A DNA stretch of 42,100 nt, taken from positions 1 through 42,100 of the forward strand of contig JANYKN010000095.1 of assembly GCA_025361565.1 (NCBI GenBank). Direction: 5' to 3'. Positions 34,431 through 42,100 of this stretch are shown here, piece after piece. This DNA is from Bacteroidota bacterium (lineage in GTDB: Bacteria > Bacteroidota > Bacteroidia > Bacteroidales > NBLH01). Each line of letters begins with the position of its first letter. Positions within the stretch are counted from its first letter, which is position 1. The notes beneath the pieces are model-generated. The model did not search any database. It saw nothing but the letters and a program-made list of their open reading frames with translations, and had not been told where the DNA came from. Made by a program: the position numbers and the translations under genes.

Positions 34431-34805
34431 TTAGAAAAATTTAATTGCTAAATTGCCCAAATAAACCGCTATCAATCCCAAAAATAAACTTGCACCAATA
34501 TAAATTGCACTAAACAAATATTGTTGAAAACCAACCATATTGAAATTTTCGTAAGCAAATGATGAAAAAGTAGTAAATCCACCACAAATTCCAACTGCAA
34601 GAAACATTCTCAATTCGGGAGATAAAATCCCACCTTTTTCGGATAACGCATAAATGATTCCAATCAAAAAGCTACCTATAATATTAACTGTTAGCGTACC
34701 AATAGGAAAAGTAGTTTCAAAAATACGCTGCATCCATTGCGACAAAACATATCTGGCAATGCTGCCAATAAATCCTCCAGAGCCAATTATTAACAATATT
34801 CTCAT
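34431..34805 (-). CDS. crcB: Fluoride exporter CrcB (Fluc)
   Basis: The 124-residue protein has four membrane helices, GGFIGSIARYVLSQW near the start and the diagnostic GGFTTFSSFAYEN in the third helix, where the Phe residues and the central Thr line the fluoride pore. Fluc works as a dual-topology dimer in the cytoplasmic membrane. The start is placed at 34805 because CAGGAG lies 7 bp upstream; a TTG 15 bp earlier would put the ribosome site inside the gene. Downstream on the same strand lie DUF190 and enolase. No fluoride riboswitch was identified ahead of it. Confidence 0.9.
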   Translation of the reverse strand: MRILLIIGSGGFIGSIARYVLSQWMQRIFETTFPIGTLTVNIIGSFLIGIIYALSEKGGILSPELRMFLAVGICGGFTTFSSFAYENFNMVGFQQYLFSAIYIGASLFLGLIAVYLGNLAIKFF

Positions 34806-34908
34806 GCCTTCTCCTGCCAATTTTCATTAAGATTTTCAATTTGTAAATATATTTTATTTTTTCGGACCAAGGGATTATAAAACTGGAATTTAATCTATTC
34901 AAATTGAA

Positions 34909-36342
34909 CTATAAGGATATCATATTCTTGAGCATTTTACCAAAAATCAAATAATGAAATGGCAAAACAGAGTACCAATACCAACGACCTTTGATCCCTT
35001 TTGGCCGGAATGTGGCTGTAAGCTGCAATTTATTAGGGCTTCCAGTAATTATTTTTATTTCGAGCCAGGCTTCACCGGGCAAACTCATTTCTGAATACAA
35101 CAATAACCTGAATTTCTCTTTATCAGCAACCAAAACCCTCCAAAAATCAAGGGCATCTCCCATATGCAGGTCTCCGGAATCTCTTCTGCCACGGTTAAGG
35201 CCAACACCACCTCCCAGTTTAGATAAAAACCCTCTAATTTCCCAAAGCCATTGTGTACTGTACCATCCGTTATCACCTCCTATATTCCAAATATTAGATA
35301 AGACTTCTTCTGGAGATCTGGTAAATGTTTTTTCGCGCTTATCAATATAACAACCAAAAACTGGAACTTCAATATAAGATGACAAATTATCACCGGAACG
35401 GCTTGAAGCCAAAGCATCTTTCCAACTAGAAACCACCATGTTTTGCTGAATTTTATCAAATGCCAGCCTTATTGCGTTTCGGTAATCGATAATTTCGGTT
35501 GGAATGTAATTCTGAATTTCAGGATTTTTCACAATCACTTCGTTTTTTAAACTTTCCATCAAGTTCAAAACCAACCGATAGGGTGTAGATGTAATAAAAT
35601 ACAACCAATACGAAGTAATGCCGACAGGCAAAAATGGAATAGAGAAAAAATAGCGTTTATATTTCCGTTCTTCTGCAAATATTTTCAACATTTGCTTATA
35701 TGTCAAGATATCCGGTCCCCCAATTTCAAAAATTTTTCCTGTTGTGTCAGGTTTTTCAATACTCCCAACAAGGTAATCAATCACATTACGAATAGCGATG
35801 GGTTGAGTCCGAGTATTGATTTTACTGGGAGTAATAATAATAGGCAGCCTTTCAATCAAATCTCGGATTATTTCAAAAGATGCACTTCCTGAACCAACGA
35901 TTATACCCGCTCTTAATACAGTAACCGGAATATGGCTGGCACATAATATATTTTCAACGTTTTGACGAGATCTAAGGTGTTTTGATAGATTAGAACTGTT
36001 GTATATTCCTCCAAGATATATTGCACGTTTTACATTTGTTTTTTCCAGGTAATCCCTGAAATTAATTGCTGTTTGTTTTTCCTGCAAAACAAACTCAGAG
36101 CCCGACGACAACATAGAATGTATCAAATAGTAAGCAATATCAATATCATTCGGTAATTTTTTGATTTCAGATCTGTATAATAAATCGGCTTCAACTATTT
36201 CGATTTTACTTAAAATTTCTTCACTTGCGTAAAACCTGTTTTTATTTCTGACCAGACAATAAACTTTATGGCCTCTTTGAACCAAAACCGGAAGCAATCG
36301 TTTTCCAATATATCCTGTAGCACCTGTTAATAGAATATTCAT
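34909..36342 (-). CDS. SDR-family NAD(P)-binding protein with C-terminal DUF2867
   Basis: The 477-residue protein has an N-terminal Rossmann domain with TGATGYIGKRLLPVLVQRGH (residues 6-25), in the NmrA/atypical SDR style, to about residue 300. A C-terminal DUF2867 region (about 325-470) follows with IWNIGGDNGWYSTQWLWEIRG, GRRDSGDLHMGDALDFWRV and SLPGEAWLEIKI. Enzymatic activity of this fusion is not established. It is a single gene upstream of crcB on the same strand with an 100-bp gap, and its own upstream region is a 628-bp gene-free stretch. Confidence 0.87.
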   Translation of the reverse strand: MNILLTGATGYIGKRLLPVLVQRGHKVYCLVRNKNRFYASEEILSKIEIVEADLLYRSEIKKLPNDIDIAYYLIHSMLSSGSEFVLQEKQTAINFRDYLEKTNVKRAIYLGGIYNSSNLSKHLRSRQNVENILCASHIPVTVLRAGIIVGSGSASFEIIRDLIERLPIIITPSKINTRTQPIAIRNVIDYLVGSIEKPDTTGKIFEIGGPDILTYKQMLKIFAEERKYKRYFFSIPFLPVGITSYWLYFITSTPYRLVLNLMESLKNEVIVKNPEIQNYIPTEIIDYRNAIRLAFDKIQQNMVVSSWKDALASSRSGDNLSSYIEVPVFGCYIDKREKTFTRSPEEVLSNIWNIGGDNGWYSTQWLWEIRGFLSKLGGGVGLNRGRRDSGDLHMGDALDFWRVLVADKEKFRLLLYSEMSLPGEAWLEIKIITGSPNKLQLTATFRPKGIKGRWYWYSVLPFHYLIFGKMLKNMISL

Positions 36343-36970
36343 GCTTTTTATGAAACTTTAATTTATTAATTATATTAAACTGTTAAGCAACTTTAAATCC
36401 CTTCTGAAAAAACAATTTATTGATATCAATTTTCATCAAAATACATTTTTATTTTTAAATATTATTTTAAAAAAATACTTATTATTTATATCAAGGTATA
36501 AAAACCAAAATCAAAACATAAAGTTTAAGCTATAAATGGGCATTAAATAAAGTATAACAGCGATTTTCTTGTATGCCAGATGTTGTCTTTTGTTTTTAAA
36601 AATCAGATCAATTGTTTAATAGTCCAATTCATTTATTTCGTAAATCGCAACCTGTTTACTTTAACTTAAAACTGGGTTTAATCAATAAAAATCAAATTCT
36701 CCAATAGGAATATGGAAATGGTTGGAATTTGTTTATTCAAAGTCAACTATTTTCTATTAGTAACGCAAGACTTTCTCATTATCTTAAATAATGTTATAAA
36801 ACAAATAAGTATGGAAGTAATCGTTCCTTCTCTTTCTTAGGTGGTTGTTTGCTGCTAGGCTGTTTTTGTTATTGCAAATATTTGGCATCCGTACATTAGA
36901 AATGCAGTTTTCAATTAATACCTTTATTTGTCTATAGCGGAGGTAAATCTATTGGTAGCTGATTGATAAT
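36343..36970. other. Intergenic, no gene seen
   Basis: About 630 bp of AT-rich DNA. No reading frame, tRNA, clear hairpin or promoter pair was recognised. One CATCCGTACATT at about 36887 resembles the TTCCGTACA repeat unit of the array at 40166-40431, but it is a single copy. Confidence 0.5.
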
Positions 36971-37336
36971 TTACTTATAAAACTCTCCAAAATGCCAGAG
37001 GATTCCGGATGGATCGTGCAAAAAACACTCCCTGCCCCAATCCTGTTCACGAATTGGTATTAGTTTTACATTTTTATATTTGTTGGTCAGGTTTAAAGCC
37101 AGAAGTTCTTTCCAATAAAGACTAACATCCTCAACTTCCAAAAAAACCATTGTATTATCTATCCAATCTTTTACATAAGCATCCTGTAAATAAAACCCTA
37201 TGCCTTGAGTTTTAAAATAAGACATATTATTTGACAAAATACTTTCATCAAAACCCGGGTCACGATAAAAACTGCGCGACAATTCAAAGTTTTCGGCCCC
37301 AATGAATGGTCTGATTGATTTTGCTTTATGTTCCAT
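36971..37336 (-). CDS. VOC-family (glyoxalase/bleomycin resistance-like) protein
   Basis: The 121-residue protein has the betaalphabetabetabeta pattern of VOC proteins: SIRPFIGAENFELSRSFYRD at the start, YFKTQGIGFYLQDAY in the middle and GRECFLHDPSGILWHFGEF at the end, where a metal-ligand Glu/His would lie. The Met at 37336 (MEHKAKSIRPF) is preferred; the frame opens 21 residues earlier with unrelated sequence. The substrate is unknown. It is the last of four small genes on the minus strand that look like detoxification or stress proteins. Confidence 0.78.
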   Translation of the reverse strand: MEHKAKSIRPFIGAENFELSRSFYRDPGFDESILSNNMSYFKTQGIGFYLQDAYVKDWIDNTMVFLEVEDVSLYWKELLALNLTNKYKNVKLIPIREQDWGRECFLHDPSGILWHFGEFYK

Positions 37337-37474
37337 TGATTTGTTTTTTAAAATATAGCAGAAACAAAACGTTCGATATGAGTATGTAGAAACCAACAAT
37401 CCAATCCTACATTTATCCTCTTTAAAAATAATGATACAATCCTATTTTGCTTTATAATAATCCAGCCATCCTGT

Positions 37475-37741
37475 TTATTCAGGCAACAAAGAGTCGTTCC
37501 AATCCCTAATTACATATGATTTTACAAGGCCTTCTAAAATAAACGGATCAACCTTGGCAAAGTCCTCTGCATCCTTTCTAGTCTTGAATATTGCCATATT
37601 TCCTCTATCGGCAAACGGCCCCATTCCCAAAATAACGCCTTTGGCAATAAAATCTTCTGATACTTTTTTGTGGCGCGGATAAACGGCCATTAATTCATCC
37701 ATACTTGCACCGGACGATTCACCAATAAGTACTGCTTTCAT
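37475..37741 (-). CDS. YciI-family protein
   Basis: The 88-residue protein has the YciI/YCII pattern: MKAVLIGESS, a short helix, GMGPFADRGNMAIFKTRKDAEDFAKVDPFILEGLVKSYVIRDW, with the His/Asp-like active-site region around DPF. Family members are small dimeric alpha-beta barrels of mostly unknown activity. It lies between two VOC-type genes. Confidence 0.82.
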   Translation of the reverse strand: MKAVLIGESSGASMDELMAVYPRHKKVSEDFIAKGVILGMGPFADRGNMAIFKTRKDAEDFAKVDPFILEGLVKSYVIRDWNDSLLPE

Positions 37742-37794
37742 ATACGCTATTATTTAAAATTCAACATTTGGAAATAAAATCTAAATATAAAAAA

Positions 37795-37825
37795 TTGATG
37801 GAAATCTTATCGGGATTTCCATCAA
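37795..37825 (-). terminator. Intrinsic terminator after the PhnB-like gene
   Basis: TTGATGGAAAT (37795-37805) and ATTTCCATCAA (37815-37825) form a perfect 11-bp stem with a 9-nt loop. Read on the minus strand it is followed by TTTTTTATAT. It ends transcription from the 38039-38961 genes and separates them from the YciI gene. Confidence 0.85.
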
Positions 37826-38038
37826 CTTGCATCTTATTTAATATTTGCACTGCGTTTCATTCAATAATAATCCGGATAATTCAATCCCTAATGTATCTTA
37901 TTTCTTTTTAATTCCTATTGTTAGGGATTTTCTACGTGATAGGGTATATCTATTGCTAGTTTTTGCCCTTAAGCTTTGCGCCTGATAAATGGCAAATGCC
38001 CGCTTACACACTGCTAAGCATTCCTTGTTTTTCTTCAG

Positions 38039-38476
38039 TTACTTTTGACTGTTATATTTTGGGTCAAAGTCCACCATCCATTCAATTCCAAATTTGTCCC
38101 TAAACATTCCAAAATACGAACCCCAAGGACTGTCGGCAATAGGCATTTCAATTTGCCCACCTTCCGATAGCCCATTAAATAATTTTTCCGCTTCTTCTTT
38201 GCTTTCAGCACTTATTGAAATTTTACTTCTGTTTTCGTTTTCGTTTACCCGTCCCATAAATTCAGGAACATCATTTCCCATTAAAATGTTTTTACCAATA
38301 GGCAAAGCAATGTGCATTATTTTGTTCACGTCATTTTCTGCCACTGGAAATTCGGGACTTGATAGGTCTTTTAAACGCATAATCATTGCGAACTCTCCGC
38401 CAAATACCGATTTGTAAAATATGAAAGCTTCTTCGGCATTTCCATTGAAGTTGATGTGTGGATTTATTTGAGCCAT
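38039..38476 (-). CDS. PhnB-like VOC family protein
   Basis: The 145-residue protein starts INPHINFNGNAEEAFIFYKSVFGGEF and ends SPWGSYFGMFRDKFGIEWMVDFDP, the hallmark of the PhnB/3-demethylubiquinone-methyltransferase-like VOC branch. In this branch most members lack a proven activity. It starts 35 bp after the AHSA1-type gene on the same strand and is followed by a strong terminator, so the two probably form an operon. Confidence 0.88.
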   Translation of the reverse strand: MAQINPHINFNGNAEEAFIFYKSVFGGEFAMIMRLKDLSSPEFPVAENDVNKIMHIALPIGKNILMGNDVPEFMGRVNENENRSKISISAESKEEAEKLFNGLSEGGQIEMPIADSPWGSYFGMFRDKFGIEWMVDFDPKYNSQK

Positions 38477-38511
38477 ATATTTCAGTATTAATGTTTGAAA
38501 ATTTTATTTTG

Positions 38512-38961
38512 TTATACGTCCGGAATATTAGGTTCTACCAAACGTTTTAATTTTTCCAAGGATTCTTGCCAACCCAAATAACACATTTCAGTTGGAATTA
38601 AATCGGGAATACCTTCTTGAGTTACAAAAAGTTCTGTTCCACATAAAACAGATTTTAGTTGAATAGTGGTAATCATCTGTCCGGGCAAATTTGGATCATC
38701 AAATTGATCGGTATACTTCAATAACTCATTGGGGATTATTTCTAAATATTCGCCTCCAAACGAATGACTATTGCCTGTGGTAAAATTGATAAACGACATT
38801 TTATAGCCTCCCCCAACTTTTGCATCTAAACTATGCACTTTACAAACAAAACCATAAGGAGGCAACCACGAAGCCATTGCATCAGCATTTAAAAATGCTT
38901 TAAATACTTTTTCTACAGGAGCTGTAAAAACCCGATGTAAGTTTACAGTGTTATTGGCCAT
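38512..38961 (-). CDS. AHSA1/SRPBCC domain protein
   Basis: The 149-residue protein has the AHSA1-type START fold: LHRVFTAPVEKVFKAFLNADAMASWLPPYGF at the start and a C-terminal helix GWQESLEKLKRLVEP. Bacterial members bind small hydrophobic ligands or have no known role. It is the first gene of a two-gene unit with the PhnB-like protein, a common pairing in Bacteroidota and often near ECF sigma genes, none of which is seen here. Confidence 0.86.
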   Translation of the reverse strand: MANNTVNLHRVFTAPVEKVFKAFLNADAMASWLPPYGFVCKVHSLDAKVGGGYKMSFINFTTGNSHSFGGEYLEIIPNELLKYTDQFDDPNLPGQMITTIQLKSVLCGTELFVTQEGIPDLIPTEMCYLGWQESLEKLKRLVEPNIPDV

Positions 38962-39412
38962 ATTAATTTTTTTTTATGTAATCAAATTTAAATCAATATT
39001 TTCAATTTTCGGTGAATCGGTGAGTGTTGCTTTATAATTACCGCCATAATTTGCATATACTAACCTCATCCTTTTAAAACGTAGATTGACTGTATGCCCC
39101 ATTAAAAGGCCTATTTGTAAATACACACTTTCCCAAATTGCAAATCATAGAAACCCAATCCTATTTATCAACTATTTAGATGGAACTATTCCTGAAAAAG
39201 TAAAAATCCGCAAAAACAAATGGAGATTAAATTATCATCAGGCCAGAACAATTCTTAGCTATTTTTATGCCATAACATAAGTTGTTAACCATAGTTTTAT
39301 TGCATGGTTTTGCGTGCGAAAAAACGATGAAAGGGCGAATGGTTGGTTAAACAATGTTATGTGGCTTTGTTTATTTATATTCATTAATGGAATATCAGAA
39401 GATTTATTAAAT
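38962..39412. other. Intergenic, no convincing gene
   Basis: About 450 bp. A 64-codon plus-strand frame (39086-39280) has no signal, motif or ribosome site and is judged spurious. The part near 39280-39370 has somewhat higher GC, but no hairpin or repeat was identified. Confidence 0.45.
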
Positions 39413-39889
39413 TTATTTCCAAATTTTTCTGATTTTCCTATAGGTCGTCTTATCTTTTTTATTAATAACTCTTCTTTTTGTTCCGTCTTTGTTATAAAGA
39501 ACAGTTTTATCTAAAATGCATATTCCTGCTGTTCCATATGCCTGAATAATTTTATGATCTACTTTATAGATTTTTTTATTTTCATAATATATAGTTCTTT
39601 CTTTGGTTCTTTGAGTTCCATCCTGAACATTGTATGCTTTTTGTTTTTCCGTAAATAATTTTATTAGCTGGCCTTCTTCATCATAGTCTTTGTAAACACT
39701 ATACCCACCAAAAATTCCATATTGAGAAATCCTAAAGTAGCAATATTCAATGGCTTCAGACTCTTTCAATCCAGAGTCGTATTCATTGGATTGTATAATC
39801 TCTTTATTAAATTTGATCAAAGGTGCTGAAAATCTACAATTTGAACATAACAATAAAATCCCCAAAATTAGTATTATTGATTTTTGCAT
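39413..39889 (-). CDS. Probable secreted or lipid-anchored protein of unknown function
   Basis: The 158-residue protein begins with a signal sequence (MQKSIILILGILLLCSNC); Cys15 or Cys18 could be a lipidation site, but the lipobox is weak. The mature part is polar and basic, with repeated Tyr/Lys-rich strands (YSVYKDYDEEGQLIKLF, TIYYENKKIYKVDHKI, TVLYNKDGTKRRV) that recall the beta-hairpin repeats of MORN/YwqK-like proteins. No named family is recognised. It is a single gene with no close neighbour on either strand. Confidence 0.6.
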   Translation of the reverse strand: MQKSIILILGILLLCSNCRFSAPLIKFNKEIIQSNEYDSGLKESEAIEYCYFRISQYGIFGGYSVYKDYDEEGQLIKLFTEKQKAYNVQDGTQRTKERTIYYENKKIYKVDHKIIQAYGTAGICILDKTVLYNKDGTKRRVINKKDKTTYRKIRKIWK

Positions 39890-40165
39890 TTTATTTCAAT
39901 AAGCCATATCATTCCTCTATACAAATTTCCAAAATCGAATCATGTATATTCATTTTTAATACGAAGTAAAAATATGCTTATAAATTTCAACAAACAAACG
40001 TTTTCTTATTTTATTTGCGGATATCTGCTGTTATGTTTGCACTAATTCAAAGGGTCTATTGTGTATATTTAGGTTTTGCCAACTAATTACTTTTAATCTA
40101 TTTCTACAAAATTAAATAAGCTATTCCTGAAATATTTTAAATTAAGCAAGTACCCTATTCTAGCT
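39890..40165. other. Intergenic, no gene seen
   Basis: AT-rich DNA between the lipoprotein-like gene (promoter expected here) and the repeat array. No gene or structured element recognised. Confidence 0.5.
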
Positions 40166-40431
40166 TTCCGTAGAAGGTTTTACCCTTCCGTACACACTTT
40201 TTTGGCTTCCGTACAAGGTTTTACCATTCCGTACACACTATTTTGGCTTCCGTACACACTTTCTTGGCTTCCGTACAAGGTTTTACCATTCCGTACATGC
40301 TTTTTGTATTCCATACTTTACTTTATGGATTCAGTACACGTTTTTTGTATTCTATACTTTACTTTATGGATTCAACACACGTTTTTTGTATTCCATACTT
40401 TACTTTATGGTTTCGGTATACATTTTTATCA
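40166..40431. repeat. Tandem array of alternating 20/21-bp units
   Basis: Thirteen degenerate units start at 40166, 40186, 40207, 40227, 40248, 40269, 40289, 40309, 40330, 40350, 40371, 40391 and 40412. Each opens with TTCCGTAC or a variant. Unit lengths are 20, 21, 20, 21, 21, 20, 20, 21, 20, 21, 20 and 21 bp. The left half has two alternating unit types (…CAAGGTTTTACCA and …CACACTTTTTTGGC). The right half has another pair (…CACGTTTTTTGTA and TTCCATACTTTACTTTATGGA), forming a 41-bp higher-order repeat. Open frames across it are consequences of the period. Confidence 0.9.
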
Positions 40432-40720
40432 AAGCTTCGATATTAGGTAAGCTAAAAACAGATAGGGCTTCTGCTTTCTGCATAGTTATATCAACTAGGA
40501 TACTTGGACGAACTACTTTTTTCTGGAATTGATTTCAAAGTTGATTGTTTCAGTTCAAATTATTCTTTAGACATATTTAAAGTTTAGTCGCTTAATTACC
40601 AAAAGGCATCATAAATCCAAAATATTGAAAAGGATTCAACTTTTTTCAATTGCCGATGGCCTTTTTTCATATATAATACATTTTTGCAATAACTTTGTTT
40701 ATTCCCAATAGAATGATAAT
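40432..40720. other. Intergenic with -7 box before the zinc-ribbon gene
   Basis: About 290 bp between the repeat array and the 40721 gene. TAACTTTG at 40690-40697 fits the Bacteroidota -7 box and would give a leader of about 17 nt for the downstream gene. Nothing else is seen. Confidence 0.45.
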
Positions 40721-41206
40721 ATGGATGACAAATCTTGGTTATATAAACAAGTTGCTGCATTGGAAAATTCAAAAGAATCCATGCCAATACTTCTGGAATT
40801 ACTTGGATTGATGAACTCTGGCGATTCCGGAACAATTGAAACATACCAAAACAGCATGTTGGCATATTTCGATAAGCTAAGAAAAACAGAACCACATGAG
40901 GTAATGGGTGAAACCATCAAATTGCTTCGTTCAAAATGTGTTGATGGCACTGTGGCTGCCGATTTTCTTGACAAGGCCTACAAGGCCTACGAAATGATTG
41001 TTGATGAAGCATACGATAAATTACTTAGGACCATGAGTTGCTCCTATTTATCCGACGGAACTGTGAGGCGCTGCCCAAAATGCAAATCGACCAATGTTTA
41101 CGAGGGCGAAAACAGCATGTATGAATTTACGGATATGAATTGCAGGGATTGTGGCCACCAACATTTAGCCGACGATTATGAAATTGAAGACTGGTATCCT
41201 AGATGA
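40721..41206 (+). CDS. Zinc-ribbon protein of unknown function
   Basis: The 161-residue cytosolic protein has an alpha-helical N-terminal part (about 1-105) and a C-terminal zinc ribbon with C118, C121, C141 and C144 (RRCPKCKST...NCRDCGHQ), followed by an acidic tail DDYEIEDWYPR. No known family is recognised. It is preceded by a TAnnTTTG-type promoter box and converges with another small Cys-pair protein (41248-41880), to which it is not obviously related. Confidence 0.65.
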   Translation: MDDKSWLYKQVAALENSKESMPILLELLGLMNSGDSGTIETYQNSMLAYFDKLRKTEPHEVMGETIKLLRSKCVDGTVAADFLDKAYKAYEMIVDEAYDKLLRTMSCSYLSDGTVRRCPKCKSTNVYEGENSMYEFTDMNCRDCGHQHLADDYEIEDWYPR

Positions 41207-41247
41207 TTCGAAAGGCAGCAATTCAATTTAATTGAATGATATAAATT

Positions 41248-41880
41248 CTACAAAATAGGCATATCAGAAGGATCTTTCCATCCATTTTCATACTCAATTT
41301 TAAGCTTGAAACAGTCCTGAATTGCCTCATCAACTTCGGGTGATGGCAATGCTTTACCTGTCCTTATCAAATATCTCAAGCAATAGCATGCCCAATATCG
41401 GCCTTGCATAATAGGCTTTCCATTGATTGTACTCCAAGTTTTGGAATAGGACAAAAAGTGCCTGATAACAGGAAAAGTTTCTGGAAAAGGCAATATATTC
41501 ATAACACATTCAAAAGCAATTTGTGTTTTTTCGGCAATTATTCCATTTCCATGTTCAATCCCTCCCTCAATATGCTTTATTAGGTATTTTCCATTATCAG
41601 CTTCCAATATTGGTTTGATAATTTCGTTTTCAATATCTGTAAACCTATCTATTTGATCAAATTCGCCAATATTGCCTATTCCTTGCTGCCAATTTTCATA
41701 GGAATAATAGGTACCACATTGTGGACATTTTAAAAAATGGGCATGATAATCCTTGTCACCCGGTTTTACACCGATTGGTATCATTTTCTTGAAAAAAGGA
41801 GAATAGATTTCATCATGATCATGAGGATAATAATTATTATCATCAATGTCTTGACATAAACTACAGATTGTGTGATCCAT
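41248..41880 (-). CDS. Cytosolic protein with two Cys-x2-Cys pairs, function unknown
   Basis: The 210-residue protein has C6/C9 (ICSLCQD) and C52/C55 (KCPQCGTYYSYENWQQG) that together could bind one zinc ion, and a His/Asp-rich YYPHDHDE near residue 20. The remainder (about 75-200) looks alpha-helical, possibly HEAT-like (KYLIKHIEGGIEHGN, QIAFECVMNILPFPETFPVI, YWACYCLRYLIRTG). Similar short proteins in Bacteroidota are annotated as hypothetical. It is a single gene; its promoter region is the AT-rich DNA after 41880. Confidence 0.65.
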   Translation of the reverse strand: MDHTICSLCQDIDDNNYYPHDHDEIYSPFFKKMIPIGVKPGDKDYHAHFLKCPQCGTYYSYENWQQGIGNIGEFDQIDRFTDIENEIIKPILEADNGKYLIKHIEGGIEHGNGIIAEKTQIAFECVMNILPFPETFPVIRHFLSYSKTWSTINGKPIMQGRYWACYCLRYLIRTGKALPSPEVDEAIQDCFKLKIEYENGWKDPSDMPIL

Positions 41881-41990
41881 GCTTTAAAAATTCCTATTTC
41901 TTTAATTATAATAATGAAACAATTATATTTTACCAGGTTTAAATTAATTGAATTTTAAGATGGTGCAACTGCAACGAAAAATTTAAACAA

Positions 41991-42100
41991 TTACCACATA
42001 GGCACATAGTTTAAAAATGCTTACAGGCAATTGTTTTTAAAAAGCGTATTAGAAAAAAAGGTTCTTATTTTGATTTTTTTTCTATATGCCTATGTGTTTA
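41991..42100. repeat. Inverted repeat reaching the window end (REP/MITE-like)
   Basis: TTACCACATAGGCACATAG (41991-42009) is matched in inverted form by CTATATGCCTATGTGTTTA (42082-42100): 16 of 19 positions pair. The 72-bp AT-rich interior has no gene. The core ACATAGGCA/TGCCTATGT is perfect. The right arm ends at the window edge, so the element may continue. Confidence 0.7.

Noticed and set aside
34806-34908. Fluoride riboswitch ahead of crcB
   Set aside because: The leader before crcB is about 100 bp and AT-rich without the pseudoknot pattern expected of the crcB motif.
39086-39280. 64-codon plus-strand frame
   Set aside because: No ribosome site, no recognisable domain and biased composition. 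It could be a gene remnant but cannot be supported.
40166-40431. CRISPR array
   Set aside because: Units are contiguous and all degenerate copies of one another; there are no unique spacers of constant length and no cas genes nearby.
40202-40450. Two overlapping plus-strand frames with repeated Pro/Tyr/Leu/Phe motifs
   Set aside because: The repeats come from the 20/21-bp DNA array itself, and the alternating unit length would shift any protein repeat. No start signal is seen.

Overview
The window reads as part of a chromosome from a low-GC member of the Bacteroidota, probably an anaerobic or microaerobic relative of the Bacteroidales/Marinilabiliales. Reasons: AT-rich DNA, several TAnnTTTG-type -7 promoter boxes upstream of genes, few strong Shine-Dalgarno sites, intergenic DNA built from CAAACTTCAAA-like and CTTCGACTNCGCTCAG-like repeats, and gene types common in this phylum (the GGGtGRT protein with its Fe-S scaffold-like partner, CrtZ-type hydroxylase, RAYT transposase). 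This is inference from style; no rRNA or tRNA is present to confirm it.

Layout. 1-3619 (minus): a three-gene membrane redox unit (Tat-exported multi-cluster Fe-S protein, NrfD/PsrC-type quinone protein, C-terminally anchored extracytoplasmic protein) with no catalytic subunit, closed by a terminator. 4035-6169 (minus): carbamate kinase and ornithine carbamoyltransferase. 6538-13237 (minus): DNA repair methyltransferase, dihydroorotate dehydrogenase-like protein, an NfnAB-type bifurcating transhydrogenase, the GTPase YchF and a GIY-YIG/DUF4357 protein. 13574-25653: a complete uptake [NiFe]-hydrogenase locus. On the minus strand lie hypC-hypD-hypE, a sigma-54 activator, hyaA-hyaB-hyaC and, after a terminator, the protease gene hyaD. 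On the plus strand hypF-hypA-hypB diverge from hypC. A His-rich membrane protein that looks like a nickel transporter converges on hypB. 26703-28502: a DUF3108 protein, a CrtZ-like hydroxylase and an SRPBCC protein. 28729-31124 (plus): Fe-S scaffold-like protein, GGGtGRT protein, then a histidine phosphatase. 31212-36342: RAYT transposase, a candidate small RNA, enolase, DUF190, a small membrane protein, CrcB and an SDR/DUF2867 protein. 36971-38961 (minus): VOC, YciI, PhnB-like VOC and AHSA1-type proteins. The last 3 kb hold a lipoprotein-like gene, a striking array of alternating 20/21-bp repeats, two zinc-ribbon proteins of unknown function, and an inverted repeat reaching the window end.

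How it works together. HyaA carries all six proximal-cluster cysteines of oxygen-tolerant (group 1d type) membrane-bound hydrogenases, and HyaC would pass electrons to quinone. All core maturation genes hypABCDEF and hyaD are present, with nickel handling by HypA, His-rich HypB and the putative transporter. A well-matched sigma-54 promoter lies between the sigma-54 activator gene and hyaA, so the activator probably controls hyaABC locally. Its Cys-x2-Cys linker suggests a possible redox or oxygen input. NfnAB would balance NADH, NADPH and ferredoxin.

The least explained items are the orphan Fe-S/NrfD unit, the GGGtGRT pair, the 20/21-bp array and the promoter-to-terminator small transcript before enolase.
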